This document shows, one piece after another, positions 1-11,900 of a DNA stretch of 64,000 nucleotides (the stretch's first letter is position 1; each line of letters opens with the position of its first letter). The notes below the pieces were generated by a model. The model saw only the letters and a list, made by a program, of their open reading frames with translations. It had not been told where the DNA came from and ran no database searches. The stretch spans positions 7,726,501 through 7,790,500 of the forward strand of contig NC_080577.1 in assembly GCF_029962835.1 (NCBI RefSeq), read 5' to 3'. The stretch comes from Magnolia sinica. Lineage: Eukaryota; Streptophyta; Magnoliopsida; Magnoliales; Magnoliaceae. The position numbers and the translations under genes were made by a program.

Positions 1-75
1 CCTAATACACCAAGCACGTTTTTCTCCAATCTCTCTCTCTCTCTTCATCTCTTGTTTCTCCTCAAATCTTCACTC
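1..75 (+). repeat. 3' end of the copia-1 5' LTR
   Basis: Matches the end of the 3' LTR at 5138-5234 (cctaata, tttttctccaa, CT-run, caaatcttcactc). The rest of this LTR is outside the window. Confidence 0.7.
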
Positions 76-76
76 A

Positions 77-88
77 GTATTAGAGCCC
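77..88 (+). other. Primer-binding site of copia-1
   Basis: gtattagagccc directly after the LTR end resembles the initiator-tRNA-Met site TGGTATCAGAGC usual in plant copia elements, with decay. Confidence 0.6.
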
Positions 89-402
89 CAGGACCTCACG
101 TTGATTGAAGCTGCAAGGGTCTACCGACGTCAACAACCGTACGGTTGATGTTAGCAAGTGTATGTACGGTACATACAGTTTTGCATTGGGAAGAACATGA
201 TCTAATGAAGCTTGATTTTAGAAGAATTATGGTGATTTTTACAGGATTTTTGGAGCTGATCTAAGGTGTGTTTAGGCCATTTTTCAGGTCCAACGGAAAA
301 CCCTTGATTCTTCGATTTTTCGCGATTTCTCCCGAATTGGTAATAGTTTTTTGAGAATTTCTCTATAGGGTTGGTTTTACCTTATTAAGGCATCCATGGG
401 AG

Positions 403-403
<1 letters not shown>

Positions 404-462
<59 letters not shown>
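404..462. repeat. (AT)n microsatellite
   Basis: About 59 bp of uninterrupted AT dinucleotides in the copia-1 leader, between the primer-binding site and gag. Confidence 0.95.
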
Positions 463-465
<3 letters not shown>

Positions 466-827
466 CCTTTTAGAGCTGCGACTCCAATATTTTTGGCCCC
501 CTGGACATATACCATAGTTGTGGTGTATATTTGCTATGTTCCTCATATACTTCATGGCTGTGTGCTGTGTTCATGCTAGTCTTTCCGTGATGCTTCCTGT
601 TGTTTTTTGAGTTTTCCTTCCTTTTTGGATCCGTGGTCCATTGTTTGGACCTTTGGTTGCGCGGAAATCTTCCCTATGTTGGTGTGTGATTGTTCTTATT
701 CTCTACCATCCTCTATTTCTGTCTTCTTGCTCCAGTTTAGTGTCTTCGCACCATATGGATGGCAAAATCTCCTGGATTGGGTACGGGGCCTTTGGATTCA
801 CACCCCTTGTTGATTACCACTGTCAAG

Positions 828-1443
828 CTGGATGATAATAGTTATTTGCAATGGGCTCAGTCTATGAAATTATTTTTTGAGAGGAAGAGGTAGACTCACT
901 CACATATTGGATGGTGCTCCAGACCCTACAGATGGAAATTACAATTTGTGAACCAAGGAGAACTACCAAGTCATGGCTTGGTTACTTGACAATATGGATC
1001 TGTCTGTCAGTAATTCTGTTATGTTTTTATCATATGCAAAATAGATATGGGATACTCTACATGACATGTATTCAGAAGTAAGGAATTTATCAAGGTTCTT
1101 TAAGTTGATTTCATATATTGGCAGGTTCCAACAAGATTTTCGATATTTAAAGGAGTACTTTTCTATCCTTCAAGGTATGTGGGATGAGTTAGATCTCTAT
1201 CATCATTTTTCATCCGAAAGCAAGAAAGATTATGATCTTATTCGTAAACAACGGGAAGAAACCCAAAGCATGCAGTTCCTTTCCAGCCTTAGCCTTGAAT
1301 GTAAAGGTGTTCGTGAGCAGATTGTTGTGATGGATCCCCTCCCTCCTTTGACTACAATTTATGCTATGGTTCTACGTGTTGCTACCTCAACCACATCAAC
1401 CTTGGTTTCATTTGATAACTTTGCATACGCAGTTGGTGACTGA
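828..1443 (+). pseudogene. copia-1 gag remnant
   Basis: From 1066 the frame reads a copia-type gag (UBN2-like) region: a WDELD stretch followed by an LSSL-type helix and a conserved PPLTTIYAMV-like segment. The 5' part around 828-1060 reads similarly but in another frame with stops. No intact zinc knuckle follows. In an intact element gag forms the virus-like particle. Confidence 0.75.
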
Positions 1444-1789
1444 CCTTTTCTCATTCCTTCATCTAGAGTACCTTGGCGTGGCTGTGACGCTAGTTACAGT
1501 AATCAAGGCCGGGGGTCGTTCTATGGATCGTGGTGGCTAGCGTGGTTGAAGTGGACATGGACGCAACCATGATTCATCTCGCAGCTACACACATTGTGGG
1601 GGGCGGGGAACAAACCATTCTGTTGATCGGTGTTGGAAACTTATGAGTTGTCCATCCTAGGTGAGTGCGTCTTTGGCTAGTTGTGCACCTCCTGATACTA
1701 ATCTAATTGTGCAACCTACACTTGGATCAAGGGAAGTCTCCTTCAGGTGACATCGTTCTTGTCTCCCGAGAGATCTATGATGCCTTCAT

Positions 1790-2770
1790 GTGAGATTCCA
1801 TGTTCATGATAATCATGAGGTTTCAGGAGCCGTCGTTGCCCAATCAAGTACTGGTCCCCATGTGTCATCTTCTCCTTTGTCCCGGGTCATTGACTTTGGA
1901 GCCACCTCTCACATGACTGGTAAGCCTCACCTGTTTAACTCTTACCTCCCTTCTAATCAGCCCCATTTTGTCACTGTTGCGGATGGAAACCAAACCCTGT
2001 CTTTGGGACTGGTAGCATTAAACTTTCTCCCTCACATTTGTTGTCGGTTTTATATGTTCCTAGTTTTCCTTTCAATCTATTATCATTTAGTTCTCTTACG
2101 AAATCCTTGAATTGTTCAATAACATTCTTTCCCTCACATTGTGTTTTAGGACCTCCAGACGAAGTAAATGATTGGTGGGGGCCATGAATGTGACAGCATT
2201 TACTTCCTAGATGATGCTTGTCTTAGGAACTAATGCTTTATCCTAAGATAGGGAGTTCGTCTCTAAGGTGGCATTGCTGCTTGGCACACCCATCCTTGTC
2301 TAGAGTAAAGCTCTTATTTCCTTCAAATTTTGTATCTAAACCCTTATGCTGTGAGACGTGTGAGTAAACCAAACATTACCGGACTGTTTTTCTTCCTAGT
2401 TTATCTGATAGGAAACTTAAACCTTTTGAGCTTGTCAACTTTGATGTTTGGGGCCCTGTTTTGGTTACCTCTCGTTTTGGATATAAATATTTTGTCGCGT
2501 TTATTGATGATTGTACTCGAATGACATGGGTGTACGTGTATCTTCTAAAGTCTAAACATGAAGTGTTCGATATGTTTAAAGTATTTTACAATGAGGTGGT
2601 TACCCAATTTCAATATCCTATCAATGTTCTTCACTCTGACAATGGGGGCGAGTACTTGTCGCATGCCTTTTTGTCTTTCTTGTAGGACCATGGTATTTTG
2701 TCTCACACTTCGTGTCCATAGACTTAACAAAATGTTGTGGCTGAGCGAAATAACATCATTTGCTTAAAGT
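1790..2770 (+). pseudogene. copia-1 protease and integrase remnant
   Basis: At about 1890 the protease motif reads DFGATSHMTG in place of the family's D-S/T-GA-S-HMTG. The integrase core follows at 2461-2685 (FIDDCTRMTWVY and HSDNGGEY supply the first two acidic residues). The third, in a VAERNN stretch near 2740, lies beyond in-frame stops. Several frame changes make this non-functional. Confidence 0.8.
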
Positions 2771-3168
2771 TACTTACTCCCTCTTACTTGGTATGAGTTT
2801 GCCTAAATGTTTTTAGGATGATGCTTTGCTTACTGCTGTATTTCTAATTAATGGCATTCTATTTCAAATTTTCTCATAAGTCTTTCATTTGAAATTTTGC
2901 ATCCACGTGATAAACCCTTTCCTTTACCTCAAGTTTTTGGATGTACATGTTAGGTTCAAATTTTTGATGGAACTATGATAGGCTAAGTCCACAGGCCACG
3001 AAGTGCATCTTTTTAGGTTACTCTCGATCACAAAAGAGGTACAAATGTTATGACCCTTGGACTGGTAAGAGATTTGTATCCGCTGATGTGATGTTCTTTA
3101 AAGACATTCCATACTTCTCTAATGAATAGGGATCTTTACATAGTCCTCTTCTTAGTTAATGGGAGCAT

Positions 3169-4365
3169 GTGCAATCTACCTCCATTCCTCTTCAAATCTC
3201 TTGTTTTGATGATGATCCTACTCCATCTGTCTTAAAGCCCATTCTTGTATATCATCGACAAACTAAATCCTCTACTGCTCAGCCACCCCTCATCTCATAC
3301 ACTTCTGTTGGTGGTTCAGGTGCACATTCTTTACCTCATGATGATGATCTTCCTATTACCTTGCGCAAGCCTGCTTGCTCATGCACTAAGCATCCCATTA
3401 GCAATTTAGTTTTATATCACCATCTTTCACCTTCATTCCAATCTTTTGCAACTTCCATATCCTCCACTATTATCCTGCGTAACTTGAAAGAACCTATGAG
3501 TAGTCCTGACTGGACTAAGGCTATGATGGACGAAATGCATGTGTTGGAAAAGAACAAGACGTGGGAGTTAGTTCCTTTATGTGAAGGCAAACAAACAGTT
3601 GGTTGTTTGTGGGTCTATACCATCAAGTACCTTCCCGATGGTTTTATTAATTGGTATAAGGCCCGACTAGTTGCAAAGGGTTATAGTCAGACATATGGCA
3701 CAGACTACGAGATATTCTCTCCTGTGGCTAAGCTTAACTTGGTTCGTGTGCTTATCTCCTTGGCGGTCAATTTATCTTGGTTGAATGCTTTCTTGCATGG
3801 CATTCTCGCCGATGAGGTTTATATGGATCAATCCCCAGGCTTCTCTATGGCTTCTAACAAATGCCTTGTGTGTCGCCTAAAGAAGTCCATTTATGGCCTT
3901 AAGCAGTCCCCACGTGCCTGGTTTGATAATTTCAGTCATGCTCTCCTGGATTCGGGATTTATTTGCAGCCAAGCCGATCACTTCCTCTTCATCTCTCGTT
4001 GGCTTACTAGGATCGTGGTGCTGATTGTTTATGTAGATGAATGACATCGTGTTTTCTGGTGATGATACTGAGGGGATGGTGCAAATTAATCTTTTCTCAA
4101 GTCTCGATTCGAGATCAAAGACCTAAGTACTCTATGGTATTTTTTGGGCATAGAAGTTGCTCAATCTAAATCTGGGATTGTATTCTCCCAAAGGAAATAT
4201 GCTCTTGATCATCTTTTTGAAATTGAGATGCTGGGATGTAAGCCTACTTCCACGCTTATGGATCCTACTTACAAAATTAGTCCCGATGATGGTGAGCTCC
4301 TCCTTGATCTTGGATGTATAGGCAGTTGGTTGGGAGACTCATCTATTTCACTATCACTCGGCTAG
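3169..4365 (+). pseudogene. copia-1 reverse transcriptase remnant
   Basis: A 291-codon frame carries the copia RT signature (WELVP, ARLVAKGYSQTYGTDY, FSPVAK, VCRLKKSIYGLKQSPRAW). It stops in the catalytic box: atga is tandemly duplicated at 4037-4044 right after the first Asp codon of YVDD, which shifts the frame. RT-like sequence resumes at 4144 in a new frame (GIEVAQSKSG, FSQRKY). This break alone would inactivate the polymerase. Confidence 0.88.
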
Positions 4366-4964
4366 ATCTCTCGTATGCTGTGGGAGTTGTTAGTCAATTC
4401 ATGCATTGTCGTCGGACCACAGATCTGACTATTGTATATCGTATTCTCTGGTATCTCAAGTCCTCCTTCGACAAATGTTTACTTTTTCAACCGCATAGCC
4501 ATCATTATCCGCCTAGTTATTCTGATGCCGACTGTGCTAGAAGTTCTCATGATCAGCGTTCTACTTCTGGGTATTGTATGTTCATAGGTGGCAACTTTGT
4601 CACTTGGAAGAGTAAGAAACAGTCCATCGTGGCGAGATCTTCTATTGAGGTTGAGTATCGGACAATGGCCCATGCGACATGTGAACTAATTTGGCGTCGC
4701 ACCCTCTTATAGGAACTTGGCTATCCTCCCTCGACTCCTATTCCTTTGCATTGTGACAACCATATTGCCATTCATATTGCTAGCAATCCGATGTTCCATG
4801 AGTGCATGAAACACATTGAGATTGATTGTCATTCCGTTCGGGAGAAAGTTGCTGTGAAGGAAATTTCTACTCATTTTGTTCGTTCCGAGGACCAGTTGGC
4901 TGACTTCTTAACAAATCTCTTGGCAGGGATGCTCTTCTCAGCATCATTGCCAAGTTGGGCATGA
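4314..4964 (+). pseudogene. copia-1 RNase H remnant
   Basis: Reads YSDADCARSSHDQRSTSGYC, then SIVARSSIEVEYRTMA and, in the next frame, the typical C-terminal KHIEIDCHSVREKV and EDQLADFLT segments. A stop at about 4711 separates the halves. Confidence 0.85.
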
Positions 4965-4983
4965 TCAATATCTATGCTCCAAC

Positions 4984-5234
4984 TTGAGGGGGAGTATAGA
5001 GAATTTGGAGGTGATGTAGGTGTATATGGTCCTTTATGTGTCTTTTATTGTTTGTGCATGTTTAGTGTTTGGTACTCTCGCGGAGTACTCTATTGTAACT
5101 TTAGTGGTATAATAAAAATGATGTGTGTGTGTGGTAGCCCTAATAAACCGAGCGCATTTTTCTCCAAACCTTCTCTTCTCTTCTCTTCTCTCTCTCTCTC
5201 TCTCCATCTCTTCTTTCTCCTCAAATCTTCACTC
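4984..5234 (+). repeat. Polypurine tract and 3' LTR of copia-1
   Basis: ttgagggggag (4984-4994) is the usual plant copia polypurine tract. The LTR starts at about 4995 (tatagag, decayed from TG) and ends near 5234, where similarity to positions 1-75 stops. It includes a TATA-like aataaaa at 5111 and a CT-rich run at 5170-5200. Confidence 0.7.
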
Positions 5235-5848
5235 CTCTACTATGACCCACTTCCTTTTCCATCGATGATGGGCATTTCTGCTCATGGGTGTTATTGGAAT
5301 GATCAAACCATCTTGATTGATATTGTTGGCTTGTTGAATAGTCTGGTGAAGGGACAATTATGATCTCAGTGAGCCTGATCAGACTATCTTTGTTGATGTT
5401 GTTGGCTTGTTGAGTAGTCTAGCATCAACTTACCCAAAAAAAGGATAGTCTAATGGTAGGGACAAGCTTTATGACTACCTTTAAAAAAATATATAAATAA
5501 ATAATAATAATAATAATAAATTGTCGCATTTGTTCCAACGTATCCATTTACTCTGCATTTTGGCAACTGATGATTACTTTTCTCATGTTGCAACTTTGAT
5601 TTGTGTTGCTCAAATTTGGTCTGTTTCTGGTTTGATACCACCAAATTGATGTGTTTGATGTTTTTTTTCCTGGTAAATTCCTCTTAAACAATGCCTCTTA
5701 CTCTTTTTTTTTTTTTTAATGATCTGTAATAATTCATGCTTATGTGCATATCAAAGTGGAACTTATTCATAATACATTAGCAAAAGGATGCTTCTCAATA
5801 AGTGAACCTGATTGCAAAGTAATTAAAAATTTTGTTTGAATTGGGCAG
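5235..5848. other. Presumed API5 intron sequence
   Basis: No gene seen. It holds an imperfect direct repeat of about 46 bp (5298-5343 and 5377-5422, sharing ttgttggcttgttga) and an AT-rich (taa)n tract near 5500. It ends in the acceptor ttgggcag at 5848. Confidence 0.6.
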
Positions 5849-5931
5849 CATCTTTAACAGCCTTGTTTCACCATGTTGAGGCCGGTGAGGAACGAATTCG
5901 TGAAAAGGTTCTCAATTTTATTAAGGATAAG
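5849..5931 (+). CDS. API5: API5 exon (first in window)
   Basis: Enters in phase 1 (two bases complete an Ala codon) and encodes [20 protein letters not shown] onward. Acceptor ttgggcag, donor gtgcgg. Confidence 0.9.
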
Positions 5932-8900
5932 GTGCGGAGCATGTTTTTTTTCTTGCTTTCATTTACAGTGCTGCATCTGTCTTCTATTACCTAGTTTGAT
6001 CTAAAAATTATGCCACCTGCCAGGTGTTTCCTCTCAAAGTTGAAATCTTGAAGCCTCAAGAGCAAATGGAAAGACATATAACTGATTTGGTGAAGAAGGT
6101 AGTTTTATTATCTACTTCAAGGAATTCTTGCTGTCTGTTTTTTGTTGCATTGTCTTGCATGCAGAGTTGTTTCAAACCTGTATATATTTTGCTTGTACTT
6201 TCTTTTCATTTCTTATCAATGTAAGCATGTCAAAGCTTTACATTTCTTTACATTATTTGTGATTGTGCTAAAAGAGTAGAACAATTTGGTTGCATGTTAT
6301 TGCAGAGTTTACAAGACGTAACTGGTGCAGAATTTAAAATGTTTATGGATTTCCTCAGTAGTTTGAGCATATTTGGAGCTAGTGCTCCTCCAGAGCGTGT
6401 ACAAGAACTTGTTGAAATTATTGAAGGACAGGCAGATCTAGATGCACAATTTAATGTAAGTGCTCATGTTTTGGTAATGATATGCTGGAATGGGGATGAT
6501 AATAGGTTGTTTGTTATGTTGCAGATTTGCTGAAGGCTGAAGTGATTTGTCATTTTCCATTGTGATGCATTTTTTCTGCGTGCTTTGATCCATGTTATTG
6601 GTTCCCTGTTTTATCTATGTGATGTGACATATGCATGCATTAATGATGATGCTATTTGCTTTAACAATGAAAAATGATGCCAAATGCTTTTGCTTCATGC
6701 ATACTCTTAGCAAGTATCCTCTATGTGTTGGAAAAGAAGTCATTTTCAATATACAGCCTAGGTATGGGTGTACATCGAGTCGAACCAAGTCGAGCTGGCC
6801 TCAGCTCGACTCGGCTTGGCCACTAGCTGACCTCAGCTCGAACTCGGCTTGGCTCGGCTCAGCCCTCGAGCCTGACTGGCCAGCTCGGCTCGGTTTGGTC
6901 AGCAGCTCGGGCCAGCACGGACCGAGTTTGAGCCAAGATCGAGCCGAGTTCACCATTGAGGTATTTTCACAAACACCTAGACTGCAACTTCAAAATCCCA
7001 CTGTTTTACAAATAGAAGTAATGGTTTTACAGGTATTTTATCAAACACCTTCTAAGCAACATAAAAACCAAGAAAAAAGGGTATTTGTTTCATGTACATA
7101 CCTTCCTTGCCACCAGCCACACTTCGTTGAGTCGTTTCATCAAACACTTGGTGAGCAACATCAATAGCAAAGTAACCAAGTCACCGAACTGGTTCGATTC
7201 GAGTTGGATTTGATCCGAGTCGGGTCGAGTTGGGGCCAGCTCAAACTCGGCTCGAACTCATTTTCGAGCTAAAAAAATCAGCTCGGCTCGACTCCAACTC
7301 AGCTTCGAACCGAGTCAAATCGAGCTTTTTCGAGTCGAGTCGAGCAAGCTAACCGAGCTAGCTCGGTTCGTGTACACCCCTAAGCCTAGGTGATGAAACT
7401 GCTATAAGAGGAGGGCCAGGGAAAGGCACAAAAGAATGTGGGGGGAGGTAGTAAGAAAAGACTTGATGACCTACCGTTTAACTGAGGATAGGGTCCTCGA
7501 TAGAGTGGAATGGCAGAACAGGATAAAGTTGACGATATTGATGATGATCCTAGGTGATGAAAGCAGGTAATGTAGGAACCAACAACCTTTGTATGGGCCA
7601 CAATGCCATATCAGCAGCAGTTCATTTTGACCTTTGCAATATATGGCTTCCACATCCTGGGGAAATGAATCATCCAAATGGTCTGGCTTCCGTATCCTAG
7701 GGAAATGAATCACCCAGACGGTCCACCAATTAACAAATTACCTCCTATTGAATTGTCTTAGTCCCCGTAGAAAATCACACATAAAAATTAAACGGAGGTT
7801 GACAAGTAGAGAATGGATCTATAGAATCACTTTATAAGTAGTAGATGTGGCTAAACACTCAATTTATGTGTTACCTCTCTGTTTCTTACTTCTCCATGAG
7901 AACAAAGGATTTGAGGGTGAGAAGAAACCATCCAAAGATCATAAAGTAATGGAAACCTGCAGCATAATCCATACTCATCAGTTATGCAATGCTGTCTAAT
8001 TCAATTTATTGATTACCAGTTAACAGGCCAGCTTCTGTTATCCTCTTCGAGAAGCCCTAGTCATAGCAGGAGAAACAGAGGCAATATTCTTCTCTGGCCC
8101 TTCAAAATTTGGCTGTGACCTTGTTGACAAGCTGCTACCACTTCTTTTTGGCTTGAAAGTGTTAATGCGTGCTAAACTTGCCGTGTGCGAATTGAATTGT
8201 GTTTTAGTGGAAGAGAATGTAAAATTATAAGACTGTTCGCCGGGGGTGGTGCTATTCTGCCAGTTTCAAAATTCTGTTAGTTCTTATTTCCATTCTTCCT
8301 TAAAATTCCTTTATTTGACCCCCTGCAGGTTATGGATATCGATCACATTGACAGACTGATATCATGCCTGCATATGGCTCTTCCTTTTTTTCTGGTATGG
8401 ACTCGGTTTTTATTTGTTTCCTTTTCTGGGTAATTCTGTCTTAACATATGCAATTTTAGATCTGCTATTAACTTGCAAACTGTCTTCTTTAGAGAGGTGC
8501 ATCAAATGCCAAGTTTCTCAACTACTTGAACAAACACATTATACCTGTTTTTGATAAGGTAATTTTATTCTTCCTTCTTGTTATTTATTTTATTTTAAAC
8601 CATGAAAGCTTCGAAACATAGCTGTGAATTTGTTTTCTGTGTGTTGCTTTATGCTGGTGGGTTACTCCATTCAATGTTGTGCTGAATGTCCGTATACAAT
8701 GTACATCTCTGCTCTGAAAAATGTACACATCTTTATGATGGAGATCTTCTTTCCTTGCACTTTAGTGAAATCTTATATTCAGAGCGCACATTATCTATTC
8801 CTATCCAATAATCTCTGTCAGAGCAATACATGAAGTGGATGCTGATATGGTTGCTTGATATGAATACTTTTGTTTAGTAAACTTGTCTTCACCTCTTTTA

Positions 8901-11900
8901 TATGTTCCATTAGTTAGCGAGTCTTGTAAATTATGGTATGCATCGTTAATGATGGTATGCATGCATGCATGCATGCAATTTTTAGATCTTATTTATATAG
9001 AATAACTAACGCCTGATAAAATGACAAGCTGCAGAGACGATCAAAACTTGTGTATTGTTTTAAAAGACATTCCCTGCAGTCATCTTTAAATTCCTTAGTT
9101 ATTGTTTTTGTCATTTTCATTCCACATTGTTCCTGAAAATGCTATAATAAGAATGAGATGGATGCATCATAGAACTTGTCTTCTCATGTAGTACGCCTTT
9201 GGAGTTTCATTAGGTTAGTGCACATTTGTTCGCTCACATTTACATATGTAATTTCCGGTTATTTCTTCTTCTTTTTTTAAGGGCCATATGTAAACCTGAT
9301 CTCCACGTCTGTTGGCAGCATCCTTCCTATGTACACTTTTTCAAAGCCGCCCCTTTCTTTACATAAATGGCCACAAAATTTCCATACCTCTCCCATGAGG
9401 AAGCACTTTCCCATGTAAATTGCCCACATCGGTTTTATACCTTTCATTTACTCAATATAGATTTTCCATTTCCTATATCACTAATCGGATGGTTGGGGTC
9501 ATTCAACCAAGTGATTTGAGAGGGATAGGCAATCAAAGGTGGGCTCACATGATAGAGGGTTCACTTCAATGCTTAAACCTCACGGTTATACTCAATAGTC
9601 AATGTGGATCGTCCATTTCTAAAACCACTAATCAGATGGCTAGGATCATCTAACGAAAGTGATTTGAGATGGATGGACAATCGAAGGTGGACCTGGCATG
9701 ATGGATGGTCTACATCAATGCTCGGACCTCTCCATGATACTCAATATTGACATTCTATTTCCCAAACTGCTAATCTGGTGGTTGGGATTATCTGATCAAA
9801 TTGATTCAAAGGTGGGATGCATATGATGAATGGTGCACATAAATGCTTGAACTTCTTGATTTTCTCAATATGGACTGTCCATTTCCCAGACCACTAATGC
9901 AATGGTTAGGATCATCCAATCAAAGTGACTTGAGAAGGATGGGCAATCAAAGATGAGTGCCACATTATGGGTGGTCCACATCAATACTATATTTATTTTG
10001 GACATAGTTTGGATACAAATAGATTTTCACACTTGTATGTAATAATGTGAAAAATGTAAGAAAATGATAGATGGAAAAATAGACCAAAAACACAAATGTG
10101 GTAAACTATGCTTATGTTTTGTTAGTCGAGCTGGTAGAAACAGTGGCGTACGTGTAAGTGATCCAGTGTTCAATCCCTGGTCGTCTTGCCTTACTGCCTT
10201 GGAAACATACAAGCTACCAACACACACACGCCCGCCCGCCCACCCACCCAACGCCACCCACACCACCAAAAACGCAAATGCGGTAAACTACTTACACAGT
10301 AAAGCATTCGCATATGTAAATGGATTCCTATTTCCTAGTGAAATATGTTACTGTCTAAAGCAATCACATATGTAAATTGTTTGCAGACAAACACACCTTA
10401 GGTGTACATCTAAACAAGTTCAATAAATATCAAATGTTGCCTAATTCATTGCTTTGATTAAAAAAATTGGAGATTTCATATTATTTGTTACAAACCTGCC
10501 CTCATTGATTTGACTAGGATTCAGAGGCAATCAAGTAGAACATAGTGTCACTCAAGTAGAACCTATTAATTCTCACAATCTTTATCTAATAGTTCTGTCT
10601 ATAAACTATGAAGATTATGGGGGGAGTCCAAGGCCCCGTTTGGTAAACGCCTAAAAATGAGTTCATCTCATTTTAGTTAACAGTGATTATGTATTAGAGA
10701 TCAAGATCCCTATTACTGAATTACAGTCAAGTAAAATGAGATGAACATATTTTTAGGCATCTACCAAACATGGCCTAAGTTCATGTAGATGTAATGCGAT
10801 TTTTTTCTACAAGATTTCAATTGTAGCATTTAGAGGCAAGGAAAGACTGCAAGTTTTGAGGCATTCCTTTCGGCATTCAAGTAGAACTGACAATCTTTAT
10901 CTAGTAGTTCTATGTTGGATTAACAATGAGGATTATGGGAGAGTCATAGTTCATGTAGATGCAATTTGAATTGTTTATACAATATTTAATTAGCAATTAT
11001 GATATTTGCAACTTCTCTGCATTTTTATTTTGGTCTGCTTGATACTTCTTCTCTGTCAGCTGCCTGAAGAACGGAAACTAGACTTGCTTAAGAGCCTTGC
11101 AGAATGTTCACCTTATACAACACCACAGGATTCACGTCAGCTGCTTCCATCTGTTGTTCAGCTGTTAAAGGTACACATTTGCACACAGTCTAGATTGCAG
11201 TTGAGCGGAAGCATCTGTTTTCAGTAGTTTGGGTTCATACTCTTCTTAGTATTCAGCTACATCTCTACAGCTATTTCATATTCTTTCGTTTCCTGCTGCG
11301 ATGTAAATGGGACACTTGCTATTTCAGTAGTTTGGGTTCATACTCTTCTTAGTATTCAGCTACATCTCTACAGCTATTCATATTCCTTCGTTTCCTGCTG
11401 CTATGTAAATGGGACACTTGCATCTTTTTTTTTTTTTTTTTTTTTGAAAGGCAACGAAATATAAATATATATAAAAAGGAGAAAAACAAAAGAGTGACTG
11501 CTGAGATGGCAGAAACTCCTGAGAACAGATTACATGCCAATAAAAGTTAAATCATGGCCCTTTAACCTATCTGCTTGAGATGCCCATTCTACTATCATGC
11601 ACTTAGCTCTAGAAGAAACTACATGAGCTGAACAACAAACATCCGAGAAACATCTTTGGTTTCTTTCCTCCCAAACTGCCCATCGCAAGGATGCCCATCC
11701 TCCATAGAGAGGTTCTGAAATTACCAAGACTGACCCCATACCAAGCTTGAAAGAAGTCTGCTGTCGAGCAGGGGGCGCTCCAACCAACGTTGAAGAGAAG
11801 GCATAAATGAGCCCAGATTTGAGAAGAGAATGGGCAGTGAAGAAAAAGATGATTCGCTGATTCTTCATTCTGCATACAGCAGAGACAAATGTTAACTAGG

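Larger units (their letters stand above)
1..5234 (+). mobile_element. Decayed Ty1/copia LTR retrotransposon (copia-1)
   Basis: Seen: gag, protease, integrase, reverse transcriptase (RT) and RNase H remnants in the copia order, all broken by stops and frameshifts. The window opens inside the 5' LTR: positions 1-75 match 5138-5234 (CT-rich tract, then aaatcttcactc). A primer-binding-like site follows at 77-88, and a polypurine tract precedes the 3' LTR. The API5 exon at 5849 lies downstream on the same strand and no API5 exon lies between, so the element probably sits in, or just upstream of, an API5 intron. Old and certainly non-autonomous. Confidence 0.88.
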
